Positions 1 through 7,334 are shown, numbered from the stretch's first letter. The stretch is 9,515 nt of DNA from Herpetosiphonaceae bacterium (GCA_030147335.1 JASKZZ010000052.1:1-9515), one strand, 5' to 3'. The notes: generated from the letters alone by a model not told the origin. Program-made: numbers and translations.

Positions 1-1104
1 GCCTCCGAAGTAACGCGTGTGGCCCGTGAAGTCGGTACTGAAGGCAAGCTCGGTGGCCAGGCCGATGTGCGCGGCGTGTCCGGCACCTGGAAGGACCTGA
101 CCGACAATGTAAACTACATGGCCGGCAACCTGACCAGTCAAGTGCGTAACATCGCAGAAGTGACAACAGCAGTCGCGAGTGGCGACCTGAGCCGCAAGAT
201 TACGGCGGAAGCGCGCGGCGAGATTTTGGAGCTGAAAAACACGATCAATATCATGGTCGATCAGCTGTCGTCGTTCGCCTCGGAAGTGACGCGCGTGGCC
301 CGCGAAGTCGGCACCGAAGGCAAGCTCGGCGGCCAGGCCGATGTGCGCGGTGTGGCTGGCACCTGGAAGGACCTGACCGATAGCGTCAACTACATGGCCG
401 GTAACCTGACCGGACAGGTGCGCAATATTGCCGACGTTACCAAAGCAGTGGCAGGTGGCGACCTGAGCCGCAAGATTACCGTCGACGTGCGCGGCGAAAT
501 GCTTGAGCTGAAAAACACGATCAATACCATGGTCGATCAGCTCAACTCATTCGCCTCGGAAGTGACGCGCGTGGCCCGTGAAGTCGGTACCGAAGGTAAG
601 CTCGGCGGCCAGGCGATTGTGCCCGGCGTGGGCGGCACCTGGAAAGACCTCACCGACAACGTGAACTACATGGCCAGCAACTTGACAGGACAGGTGCGTG
701 GTATCGCACGGGTCGTGACGGCGGTTGCGAACGGTGATCTCAAGCGTAAGCTGCAACTTGAGGCCAAGGGTGAGATTGCAACGCTGGCCGATACGATCAA
801 CGAAATGATCGATACGCTAGCGACCTTCGCAGATCAGGTAACAACCGTTGCGCGTGAGGTAGGCATCGAAGGCAAGCTTGGCGGGCAGGCACGTGTGCCG
901 GGAGCTTCGGGCACGTGGCGCGATTTGACCGACAACGTCAACCAGCTCGCAGCCAACCTTACCACACAGATCCGCACCATTGCTGAGATTGCGACGGCGG
1001 TAACAAAGGGCGATCTCACGCGCACGATTGCGGTCGAGGCACAGGGCGAAGTTGCCGAACTTAAAGACAACATCAACCAGATGATCGCTAATCTGCGCGA
1101 AACA
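1..1104 (+). repeat. Four tandem 276-bp coding repeats (HAMP units)
   Basis: Units begin at 1, 277, 553 and 829, each with the residues A(S/D)(E/Q)VT..VAREVG, giving an exact 276-bp (92-codon) period with no indels. Units 1 and 2 are nearly identical in protein over their first 45 codons (two differences by my count), yet differ at about 15 bases, mostly third positions. Units 3 and 4 are progressively more divergent. The first unit is cut by the window edge (its Phe is missing), so more copies probably lie upstream. These are protein repeats under selection, not a mobile or CRISPR repeat. Each unit should form a HAMP-like parallel helical bundle that transmits signal down the dimer. Confidence 0.93.
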
Positions 1105-4005
1105 ACGCAGAAGAACCAGGAGCAGGACTGGCTCAAGACCAATCTGGCACGCTTTACCCGAATGCTACAAGGCCAGCGTGATCTCCAAACGGTATCGAAG
1201 CAAATTCTGTCCGAGCTTGCACCGCTCGTATTTGCCCAGCATGGCGTGTTCTATGTCATGGATAATATCGGCGAACAGCAAGTCCTACGGCTCCTTAGCA
1301 CCTATGCCTACCGCGAGCGTAAACACCTGGCCAATCAGTTCCAAATCGGCGAAGGGTTGGTCGGACAAGCGGCGCTGGAAAAAGATCGTATCTTGTTGAC
1401 TGAGGTGCCGAACGACTACATCAAGATTAGCTCGGGCCTTGGCGAAGCAACGCCGCTCAACGTCATTGTGCTGCCGGTGTTGTTTGAGGGCGGCGTCAAA
1501 GCAGTGATCGAGCTGGCATCGTTCCATCGGTTCAGCGAAACGCACCTGGCATTCCTTGATCAGCTGACTGAAAGCATTGCGATTGTGCTTAATACAATCG
1601 AGGCAGGCATGCGCCAGGAAGAACTGCTCAAGCAGTCACAATCGCTGGCGGAGGAGCTGCAAGGTCAGCAGAGCGAGCTAACCGAAACCAACCAGCGGCT
1701 TGAACAGCAAGCGCGCTCGCTTCAAGCGTCCGAAGAGTTGTTGAAACAACAGCGCGAGCAGCTTCAGCAGACCAACGAGGAGCTGGAAGAAAAGGCCGAG
1801 CTACTAGCGGCGCAGAACACCGAGGTCGAGCGCAAAAACCGCGAGATCGACTCAGCTCGACGTGCGCTGGAAGAAAAAGCCGAACAGCTGTCACTGTCAT
1901 CCAAATACAAGTCGGAGTTCCTGGCGAACATGTCACACGAGCTGCGCACGCCGCTCAACAGTCTGCTGATCTTGTCGAAGCTGCTGGCCGATAACAGCGA
2001 AGGCAATTTGAGCAACAAGCAGGTCGAGTTCGCCAGCACAATCTACGGTGCGGGATCAGACCTGCTGTCACTCATCAACGATATTCTCGACCTTGCGAAG
2101 ATTGAGTCGGGCACGATGGGCATTGACATCGGACTGGTGCAATTCAGCGAGATCCGCGAGGAAGTTGATCGGACCTTCCGTCAGGTAGCCAACGATAAAG
2201 AACTTGACTTCATCATTGATCTAGCAGCCGATTTGCCGCGTAGCATGCACACTGATGGCAAGCGGCTGAGGCAAGTCCTCAAAAACCTGCTGTCTAACGC
2301 CTTCAAGTTCACCGAGAACGGTAACATCACGGTTCGGATTGCGCCGGTCACCCGAGGTTGGAGCAACGACATCGAGACCCTCAACCGTGCGCCATCGGTA
2401 ATTGCGTTTGCCGTCACCGACACCGGTATCGGCATCTCACCCGACAAGCAAAAGATTATCTTCGAGGCCTTCCAGCAGGCCGACGGCACAACCAGCCGGA
2501 AGTACGGTGGAACGGGTCTTGGCTTGTCGATCAGCCGCGAGATTGCGAACCTGCTTGGCGGTGAGATACGTCTGACGAGCCAGCCGGGACGTGGCAGCAC
2601 GTTTACCTTGTATCTGCCGCAAGTGTACCCGACAACGCCAACCGAGAACGACCAGCAGTCACCTATCACTATCTTCGGTAGTCCCTTCTTCAATGGTGAT
2701 GGAGGCAATGGCAGTGGCAACGGAGGTAGTGCGTACAGCACACAGTATGTACCCGCTGCGGTTCAGGTAGATATTGATCCGGCGTTGTTGCACGGTGAAG
2801 TTGCCGACGACCGCGAAACCATTCAGCCGGGTGACCGTATCCTGCTGGTGATCGAGGACGATGTGCCGTTCGCGCGAATTTTGCTGGATCTTGCGCGTGA
2901 AAAGGGGTTCAAAGGAATTGTGGCGCTGCGCGGCGACGCCGGTCTTGCGCTTGCACGGCAGTATAAGCCGGACGCCATTACCCTGGATCTCCAACTCCCA
3001 ATCGTTGATGGTTGGAGCGTACTTGATCGGCTCAAGCACGATCCCGCGACCCGCCATATTCCGGTCCATATTATTTCCGTCATGGAAGGTCGGCAGCGGG
3101 GGCTGAATCAAGGGGCGATCGCGTATCTCCAGAAGCCGGTTACGAAAGAAGCGCTGGACGACTCACTGGCGAACATCAAGTCGTTTGTTGAGCGCGGCGT
3201 GAAAAACCTGCTGGTGGTAGAGGACGATGAAGCGCAGCGCATGAGCATTATCGAGCTAATCGGCGAAGGTGATGTGCATACCACAGCGGTTGGAACGGGC
3301 GCGGATGCGATTGCGGCGCTCAAAGAAGGCCAATTCGACTGCATGGTGCTTGATCTTGGACTACCCGATATGACCGGGTTTGAGATGATTGAGCGCTTGC
3401 GGCAGGAAGGCCTGTTAGATGGGCTTCCGGTCATTATCTACACCGCCAAAGACCTATCGAAGCAGGAGGAGACTGAGCTTAAGCGCGTGGCGGAGACGAT
3501 CATCGTCAAAGATGTGAACTCAATGGAGCGCTTGCTGGACGAGACCGCGCTGTTCTTGCATCGGGTTGAGGCAAATCTACCACAGTCCAAGCAGCGACTG
3601 CTTGAGCAGGTACATCAAACCGATCCGGTTCTTGCAGGCAAAAAGGTATTAATCATCGACGACGATGTACGTAATATCTTTGCGCTCACGAGTGTTCTTG
3701 AGCGACAGCGTATGGACGTGGTATATGCCGAAAATGGACGTGACGGCATCAATGTACTGGAACAAACGCCCGATATCGATATTGTGCTGCTTGACATCAT
3801 GATGCCGGAGATGGATGGCTATGAGACAGCGCAGGCGATTCGCCAAAAGCCGCACCATAAATCGTTGCCGATTATTGCGCTTACCGCGAAGGCGATGAAG
3901 GGCGACCGCGAAAAGTGCATTGAGGCGGGTGCTTCCGACTATATCACCAAGCCGGTTGATACCGAACAGTTGCTTTCGTTGCTGCGTGTGTGGCTGTACA
4001 AGTAG
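1..4005 (+). CDS. Poly-HAMP hybrid histidine kinase with GAF and three receiver domains (5' partial)
   Basis: Sensor hybrid kinase that autophosphorylates on His and relays phosphate to its own Asp receivers. The reading frame is open from base 1 with no stop; the first in-frame start-like codon (GTG, 19) lies inside a repeat, so the true N-terminus is upstream. Visible residues (codon 1 = base 1): four 92-residue HAMP-type repeats (1-368), GAF (about 380-535), a Glu/Gln-rich coiled coil (about 540-635), HisKA with SHELRTPLN (His646), HATPase with N box (Asn766), DTGIGI (Asp807) and YGGTGLGLS (from 835), a Gly/Asn/Ser-rich linker (about 897-915), then receivers with phospho-Asp996, Asp1118 and Asp1265. 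The third receiver is canonical (IDDD, LLDIMMP, ITKPV). The second has Lys in IIVKD but lacks the Pro that usually follows. The repeats resemble those of fungal group III (Nik1/Os-1) kinases and their bacterial relatives. No transmembrane segment is visible; one could lie upstream. It heads a same-strand cluster with cheR, cheB and a second kinase. Family call is very sure; signal and partners are unknown. Confidence 0.95.
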   Translation, partial: ASEVTRVAREVGTEGKLGGQADVRGVSGTWKDLTDNVNYMAGNLTSQVRNIAEVTTAVASGDLSRKITAEARGEILELKNTINIMVDQLSSFASEVTRVAREVGTEGKLGGQADVRGVAGTWKDLTDSVNYMAGNLTGQVRNIADVTKAVAGGDLSRKITVDVRGEMLELKNTINTMVDQLNSFASEVTRVAREVGTEGKLGGQAIVPGVGGTWKDLTDNVNYMASNLTGQVRGIARVVTAVANGDLKRKLQLEAKGEIATLADTINEMIDTLATFADQVTTVAREVGIEGKLGGQARVPGASGTWRDLTDNVNQLAANLTTQIRTIAEIATAVTKGDLTRTIAVEAQGEVAELKDNINQMIANLRETTQKNQEQDWLKTNLARFTRMLQGQRDLQTVSKQILSELAPLVFAQHGVFYVMDNIGEQQVLRLLSTYAYRERKHLANQFQIGEGLVGQAALEKDRILLTEVPNDYIKISSGLGEATPLNVIVLPVLFEGGVKAVIELASFHRFSETHLAFLDQLTESIAIVLNTIEAGMRQEELLKQSQSLAEELQGQQSELTETNQRLEQQARSLQASEELLKQQREQLQQTNEELEEKAELLAAQNTEVERKNREIDSARRALEEKAEQLSLSSKYKSEFLANMSHELRTPLNSLLILSKLLADNSEGNLSNKQVEFASTIYGAGSDLLSLINDILDLAKIESGTMGIDIGLVQFSEIREEVDRTFRQVANDKELDFIIDLAADLPRSMHTDGKRLRQVLKNLLSNAFKFTENGNITVRIAPVTRGWSNDIETLNRAPSVIAFAVTDTGIGISPDKQKIIFEAFQQADGTTSRKYGGTGLGLSISREIANLLGGEIRLTSQPGRGSTFTLYLPQVYPTTPTENDQQSPITIFGSPFFNGDGGNGSGNGGSAYSTQYVPAAVQVDIDPALLHGEVADDRETIQPGDRILLVIEDDVPFARILLDLAREKGFKGIVALRGDAGLALARQYKPDAITLDLQLPIVDGWSVLDRLKHDPATRHIPVHIISVMEGRQRGLNQGAIAYLQKPVTKEALDDSLANIKSFVERGVKNLLVVEDDEAQRMSIIELIGEGDVHTTAVGTGADAIAALKEGQFDCMVLDLGLPDMTGFEMIERLRQEGLLDGLPVIIYTAKDLSKQEETELKRVAETIIVKDVNSMERLLDETALFLHRVEANLPQSKQRLLEQVHQTDPVLAGKKVLIIDDDVRNIFALTSVLERQRMDVVYAENGRDGINVLEQTPDIDIVLLDIMMPEMDGYETAQAIRQKPHHKSLPIIALTAKAMKGDREKCIEAGASDYITKPVDTEQLLSLLRVWLYK

Positions 4006-4070
4006 GACGGCTCGGTATATAGCTTGCTATTGTCACCGTAAAGATGCGACGACAAGCCCCGTATGTTGAC

Positions 4071-4129
4071 CGAAAATACACGAAGCGACGCCAAGCACTC
4101 ACTCCTTCGCGCCTCTTCGTGTATTTTCG
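4071..4129. repeat. Intergenic inverted repeat, 15-bp perfect arms, 29-nt spacer
   Basis: The arms at 4071-4085 (CGAAAATACACGAAG) and 4115-4129 (CTTCGTGTATTTTCG) are perfect reverse complements. The right side carries TTCG at 4106, 4116 and 4126 and the left arm carries CGAA at 4071 and 4081, so the motif steps by 10 bp. It lies between the hybrid kinase stop and the cheR start, ending 21 bp before the ATG. It could form an mRNA hairpin acting as a partial terminator, stabiliser or processing site, but there is no T-tract. Its style recalls dispersed CGAAG/CTTCG intergenic repeats that I remember from Chloroflexota and other environmental genomes; that resemblance is unverified. The rest of 4006-4150 shows no convincing gene or promoter. 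Confidence 0.8.
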
Positions 4130-4150
4130 TGGATAGGACAACTTCAGGCG

Positions 4151-4969
4151 ATGAGTGAGCTAGAAGACATTGAGGTTCAATTGCTGCTGGAGGGCGTGGC
4201 GCGCTACTACGGCTACGATTTTCGTAACTATGCGCTCGCCTCGCTTAAGCGCCGTATCTGGAACATGCTGAGAACAGAAGAGATCAAAACCGTGTCGGCG
4301 CTGCAAGAACGGGTATTGCACGATCCTAGCTGTCTTGAGCGGTTTTTACTTGCAATGACCGTTAATGTGACCGCAATGTTTCGTGATCCGAGCTTTTACC
4401 TGGCGTTCAGCACCAAGGTTGTGCCAATGCTACGTACCTATCCATTTATTCGCATTTGGCATGCTGGCTGCTCAACAGGTGAAGAAGTGTATTCGATGGC
4501 GATTTTGCTGCACGAGGCCGGCTTGTATAACCGTTGTCGCATTTATGCCACAGATATGAATGCAGCCGTGTTAAGCAAAGCCAAGGACGGCATTTACCCG
4601 CTGGCGAAAATGCAAGAATATACCAACAATTATTTGCGAGCAGGTGGTGTTCAATCATTTTCGCAATACTATACGGCGGCATATGAACACGCAATTATTC
4701 GTCCCTGGCTTCGCGAAAATATTACGTTTTCTCAGCATAACCTGGCCACCGATGGTTCATTTAACGAGTTCAACGTGGTGTTGTGCCGCAACGTGATGAT
4801 CTACTTTAATAAAACATTGCAGGAGCATGTTCACCATCTGTTGTACGATAGTCTAAGTATGTTTGGCATCATTGGACTTGGTCAAGCCGAGTCGCTCAAA
4901 TTCACGCCGCATGAACACCAGTACACTGAGTTAGTGCAGGGCGAACGCTTGTATCGTCGGATCGCCTAG
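4151..4969 (+). CDS. cheR: CheR-family protein-glutamate O-methyltransferase
   Basis: SAM-dependent methyltransferase that esterifies glutamate side chains, classically on chemoreceptor cytoplasmic helices. At 272 aa it has the full two-part CheR fold: an N-terminal helical domain (about 1-75, with SLKRRI and a TVNVTAMFRDPSFY stretch equivalent to the TTNLTxFFR motif) and a Rossmann methyltransferase domain. The SAM-binding motif GCSTGEE is at residues 106-112, the ATDMN acidic loop follows, and CRNVMIYF is at 212-219, all as in enteric CheR. The ATG at 4151 fits the domain start; the Shine-Dalgarno is weak (AGGA at 4135-4138, 12 bases away, or AGG at 4146-4148, too close). The gene ends in three consecutive in-frame stops (TAG TAA TAG, 4967-4975). 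It sits between a hybrid kinase and cheB with no MCP, cheA or cheW in the window, so its substrate need not be a chemoreceptor. By eye it is more AT-rich than the upstream HAMP region. Confidence 0.93.
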   Translation: MSELEDIEVQLLLEGVARYYGYDFRNYALASLKRRIWNMLRTEEIKTVSALQERVLHDPSCLERFLLAMTVNVTAMFRDPSFYLAFSTKVVPMLRTYPFIRIWHAGCSTGEEVYSMAILLHEAGLYNRCRIYATDMNAAVLSKAKDGIYPLAKMQEYTNNYLRAGGVQSFSQYYTAAYEHAIIRPWLRENITFSQHNLATDGSFNEFNVVLCRNVMIYFNKTLQEHVHHLLYDSLSMFGIIGLGQAESLKFTPHEHQYTELVQGERLYRRIA

Positions 4970-5031
4970 TAATAGATGGAGTTGCCATGATGCAACATAC
5001 AGTGTTGTGCTTATCCATTGGTTGTCGATAC

Positions 5032-5037
5032 AGAGGA
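5032..5037 (+). promoter_or_regulatory. Ribosome binding site deciding the cheB start
   Basis: AGAGGA ends 4 bases before the ATG at 5042. This favours that ATG over the in-frame TTG at 5018, which would add eight residues not needed by the fold; VVVGAS, the first beta strand and nucleophile loop, begins at residue 6 after the ATG. Confidence 0.7.
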
Positions 5038-5041
5038 TTCT

Positions 5042-5614
5042 ATGCCCTATAGTCTTGTGGTAGTCGGAGCATCGCTTGGTGGCACACACGCCATTACCGC
5101 GCTGCTCAACAGTCTGCCGCAAGACTTTCCGCTGCCGCTAGCGATTGTCCAACATCGAGGTAAAGACTCAGACGGCACATTGCAGGCAGTGTTCCAGCGT
5201 GCGAGCACGCTGCCAGTGATCGAGGTTGAAGATAAGCAGCCGATAACAGCCGGTGCGGCATATCTTGCTCCGGCAGACTACCATCTGTTGGTGGAGTGCG
5301 ACACATTCGCACTTTCAACCGATGAGCCGGTACTCTACGCCCGCCCATCAATTGACGTACTGTTTGAATCGGCAGCCGATGCGTATGGCGCGGGAGTTAT
5401 TGGTATTATTCTAACGGGGGCGAGTGCTGACGGGGCGCGTGGCTTAGCGGCTATAAAATCCCAACAGGGCATTGCGGTCGTACAGGAGCCTGCAACAGCA
5501 GAGTGTAGTGTCATGCCTGCCGCAGCGCTTGGTGCTGTAGGCGCTGATTTTGTTGTACCATTGATTGAAATCGCGCCGTTACTGATTAAGCTTAGTCATG
5601 TTCTCCAAAGGTAG
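5042..5614 (+). CDS. cheB: CheB-type protein-glutamate methylesterase/glutaminase, catalytic domain only
   Basis: Hydrolyses glutamyl methyl esters (and can deamidate Gln) on the protein methylated by CheR. The product is 190 aa and consists only of the C-terminal catalytic domain; the N-terminal receiver of classical CheB (about 350 aa) is absent, and no receiver-like sequence lies in the 72 bp before it. The catalytic triad is intact: Ser11 in GASLGG, His38 in VQHRG and Asp130 in LTGASADGA, with spacing like enteric Ser164/His190/Asp286. Other family landmarks are YLAPADYH (74-81), the RPSIDVLFESAA stretch (101-112) and EPATAECSVMP. It follows cheR by 72 bp and its TAG stop lies 4 bp before the next kinase ATG, so coexpression is likely. 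Without a receiver, activity cannot be switched by phosphorylation in cis; it could be constitutive or controlled by a partner receiver. Family call is very sure; substrate is unknown. Confidence 0.95.
   Translation: MPYSLVVVGASLGGTHAITALLNSLPQDFPLPLAIVQHRGKDSDGTLQAVFQRASTLPVIEVEDKQPITAGAAYLAPADYHLLVECDTFALSTDEPVLYARPSIDVLFESAADAYGAGVIGIILTGASADGARGLAAIKSQQGIAVVQEPATAECSVMPAAALGAVGADFVVPLIEIAPLLIKLSHVLQR
5607..5611 (+). promoter_or_regulatory. Ribosome binding site of the second kinase, inside the cheB 3' end
   Basis: AAAGG directly abuts the cheB TAG stop (5612-5614) and ends 7 bases before the ATG at 5619. Ribosomes ending cheB would be placed on this start, which indicates translational coupling and favours 5619 over the in-frame ATG at 5598 that overlaps cheB. 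Confidence 0.7.
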
Positions 5615-5618
5615 GTTC

Positions 5619-7295
5619 ATGCAAATAGAACATCCGGTACATATCCTGATGGTGGATGACCGGCCGGAAAACTTGTTGGCGCTTGAGTCGATCTTGAGCG
5701 GTTTAGGGCATACGCTCGTAATGGCTCATTCAGGTGAGGAGGCGCTAAAGCGACTGCTCAAACAAGATTTTGCCGTCATTTTGCTTGATGTGCAGATGCC
5801 GGGGCTGGATGGCTTTGAAACAGCAGAGCTTATTCGAGGCCGTCCGCGCTCACAGCACACGCCGATTATCTTTCTCACGGCGCTTGATCGCAGCGACGCG
5901 CGTGTATTCAAGGGTTACTCCGTTGGCGCCGTTGATTTCCTGTTTAAGCCATTTATGCCCGAAGTATTGCGTTCCAAGGTCGCGGTTTTTGTTGATCTGT
6001 TCCGCAAAACCGAGCAGATTCAGCATCATGCAGCGCAGCTAGAACAGCGTGTACGCGAACGCACTGCGGACCTGACGGTGGTCAACGAGGCGCTTATGGG
6101 AGAGATTAGTGAGCGTAAGCGCGCCGAGGCTGCCTTGCGCTACCAACTGGACCTCAACAGCACCATCACGGATAACACCGCTGAAGCACTGTTTATGATC
6201 GATGCCGAAGGTCGTGTCACATTTATGAATCCGGCGGCAGAAACTCTGTTTGGCTGGCGCGAAGATGAGCTATTGGGCCAAATCCTGCACGACCACATCC
6301 ATTACCGCCGCCCTGATGGATCGTCGTATCCAATGGAGGAGTGCCCATTAGCCGTCACAATTAGTGATGGCGAATCTGTGCGTAATCATGAAGATGTATT
6401 TCTGCACAAAGACGGTCGCTTTATTCCGGTATATTGTTCAAATGTCCCGATTTTCGTTGATGGCAACATAACTGGCGCGGTACTTGCCGTTAGCGATTAT
6501 ACTGAGCGGAAGCGTGCTGAAGAAGAGCGCGAACGGCTGTATCGAGCCGCACAGGAGGCAATTCTTGCTCGTGATGAATTCCTTTCAATCGCCTCACATG
6601 AACTAAAAACGCCGCTCACTGCGCTTCAGCTTCAGCTACAAATGCTTCTGCGCACTGCTCAAAAGAGTGGATTAGCCAAGCTTTCTCCGGAGCGATTACT
6701 AACCAAGCTGCAGATGGCCGATCAGCAAACCGAGCGTTTGGCCGGCCTCATCAACGACCTGCTTGATGTCGCGCGTATTCGCACGGGACGAATCGAAGTA
6801 CGCTTGGAAGAAGTCGATCTCACACAGATTGTTCAAGATGTTGTTGCACGTTTTGAGGAGCAAATTACGCAGTCCGGATGCACTGTTAAGCTTGATACCG
6901 AACGTCCTGTTGTTGCCTGTTGGGATCGAGCGCGTCTTGAGCAAGTTGTTATTAATTTGTTGTCGAACGCCATTAAGTACGGCCCAGGTAAACCAATTGC
7001 AATTACCGTTCGCAGCGAAGAATCAACTGCGGAGCTGGTTGTGAGTGATCAAGGCATTGGAATCGAGCCTGAGCATCTGGAACGGATTTTTGTACGTTTC
7101 GAACGAGCCGTGTCGGCAAGCCATTATGGTGGGCTTGGCCTGGGGCTATATATTGTACGACAAATCGTGGAAGCACTCGGCGGCTCAATTCGTGTCAGCA
7201 GTGAATTCGGAGCAGGCTCGACGTTTACGGTCACGCTCCCACGCACAGCGACTCAACCGATGCTTGTCAGCAATGAGCATCAAAGCAGCCAGTAA
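5619..7295 (+). CDS. REC-PAS sensor histidine kinase (receiver at the N-terminus)
   Basis: Cytosolic histidine kinase of 558 aa with an N-terminal receiver, so it may be an acceptor as well as a donor in a phosphorelay. Domains: REC (about 7-128) with acidic pair Asp13-Asp14, phospho-Asp57 in LLDVQMP and Lys110 in FLFKP; coiled coil (about 130-175) ending in an ISERKRAE signature; PAS (about 176-305) with MIDAEGRVTFMNPAAE and an SDYTERKRAE exit; HisKA with SHELKTPLT (His327); HATPase with NLLSNAIKYG, DQGIGIEPEHL and GGLGLGLYIV, all catalytic boxes present. I see no transmembrane segment. The ATG at 5619 is preferred because it has its own Shine-Dalgarno and follows the cheB stop by 4 bp; the longer alternative at 5598 adds seven residues and overlaps cheB. 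Its receiver could be charged by the upstream hybrid kinase. The downstream target of His327 is not in the window. Confidence 0.94.
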   Translation: MQIEHPVHILMVDDRPENLLALESILSGLGHTLVMAHSGEEALKRLLKQDFAVILLDVQMPGLDGFETAELIRGRPRSQHTPIIFLTALDRSDARVFKGYSVGAVDFLFKPFMPEVLRSKVAVFVDLFRKTEQIQHHAAQLEQRVRERTADLTVVNEALMGEISERKRAEAALRYQLDLNSTITDNTAEALFMIDAEGRVTFMNPAAETLFGWREDELLGQILHDHIHYRRPDGSSYPMEECPLAVTISDGESVRNHEDVFLHKDGRFIPVYCSNVPIFVDGNITGAVLAVSDYTERKRAEEERERLYRAAQEAILARDEFLSIASHELKTPLTALQLQLQMLLRTAQKSGLAKLSPERLLTKLQMADQQTERLAGLINDLLDVARIRTGRIEVRLEEVDLTQIVQDVVARFEEQITQSGCTVKLDTERPVVACWDRARLEQVVINLLSNAIKYGPGKPIAITVRSEESTAELVVSDQGIGIEPEHLERIFVRFERAVSASHYGGLGLGLYIVRQIVEALGGSIRVSSEFGAGSTFTVTLPRTATQPMLVSNEHQSSQ

Positions 7296-7334
7296 TGAAG
7301 CATTACGTTGTCCCACGTATGGAGCATGTGCCCA

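Noticed and set aside
19..21. GTG as the true start of the hybrid kinase
   Set aside because: It falls inside a HAMP repeat unit whose conserved residues continue upstream to base 1; the gene is simply cut by the window edge.
1..1104. Regular repeats as a possible CRISPR or satellite array
   Set aside because: The 276-bp units are fully coding HAMP repeats in one frame, with silent-site divergence and no spacers.
834..1142. 102-aa - strand open frame under the HAMP repeats
   Set aside because: Antisense shadow of conserved coding repeats in GC-rich DNA; no recognisable protein features.
2181..2741. 186-aa open frame on the - strand inside the hybrid kinase
   Set aside because: It lies antisense to well-conserved HATPase coding sequence, has a low-complexity Pro/Leu-rich start antisense to the Gly/Asn linker, and shows no family motif.
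4006..4070. Possible promoter for cheR (TTGTCA at 4030, TTGACC at 4067)
   Set aside because: Neither has a credible -10 box at 16-18 bp spacing, so a promoter cannot be supported.
5018..5041. Upstream TTG start for cheB
   Set aside because: The ATG at 5042 has a good AGAGGA site and already includes the complete first beta strand.
4987..5052. 21-codon open frame (ATG ATG ... TAG) overlapping the cheB start
   Set aside because: Could be a leader peptide, but there is no convincing RBS, no regulatory structure and no known precedent here; chance is likelier.
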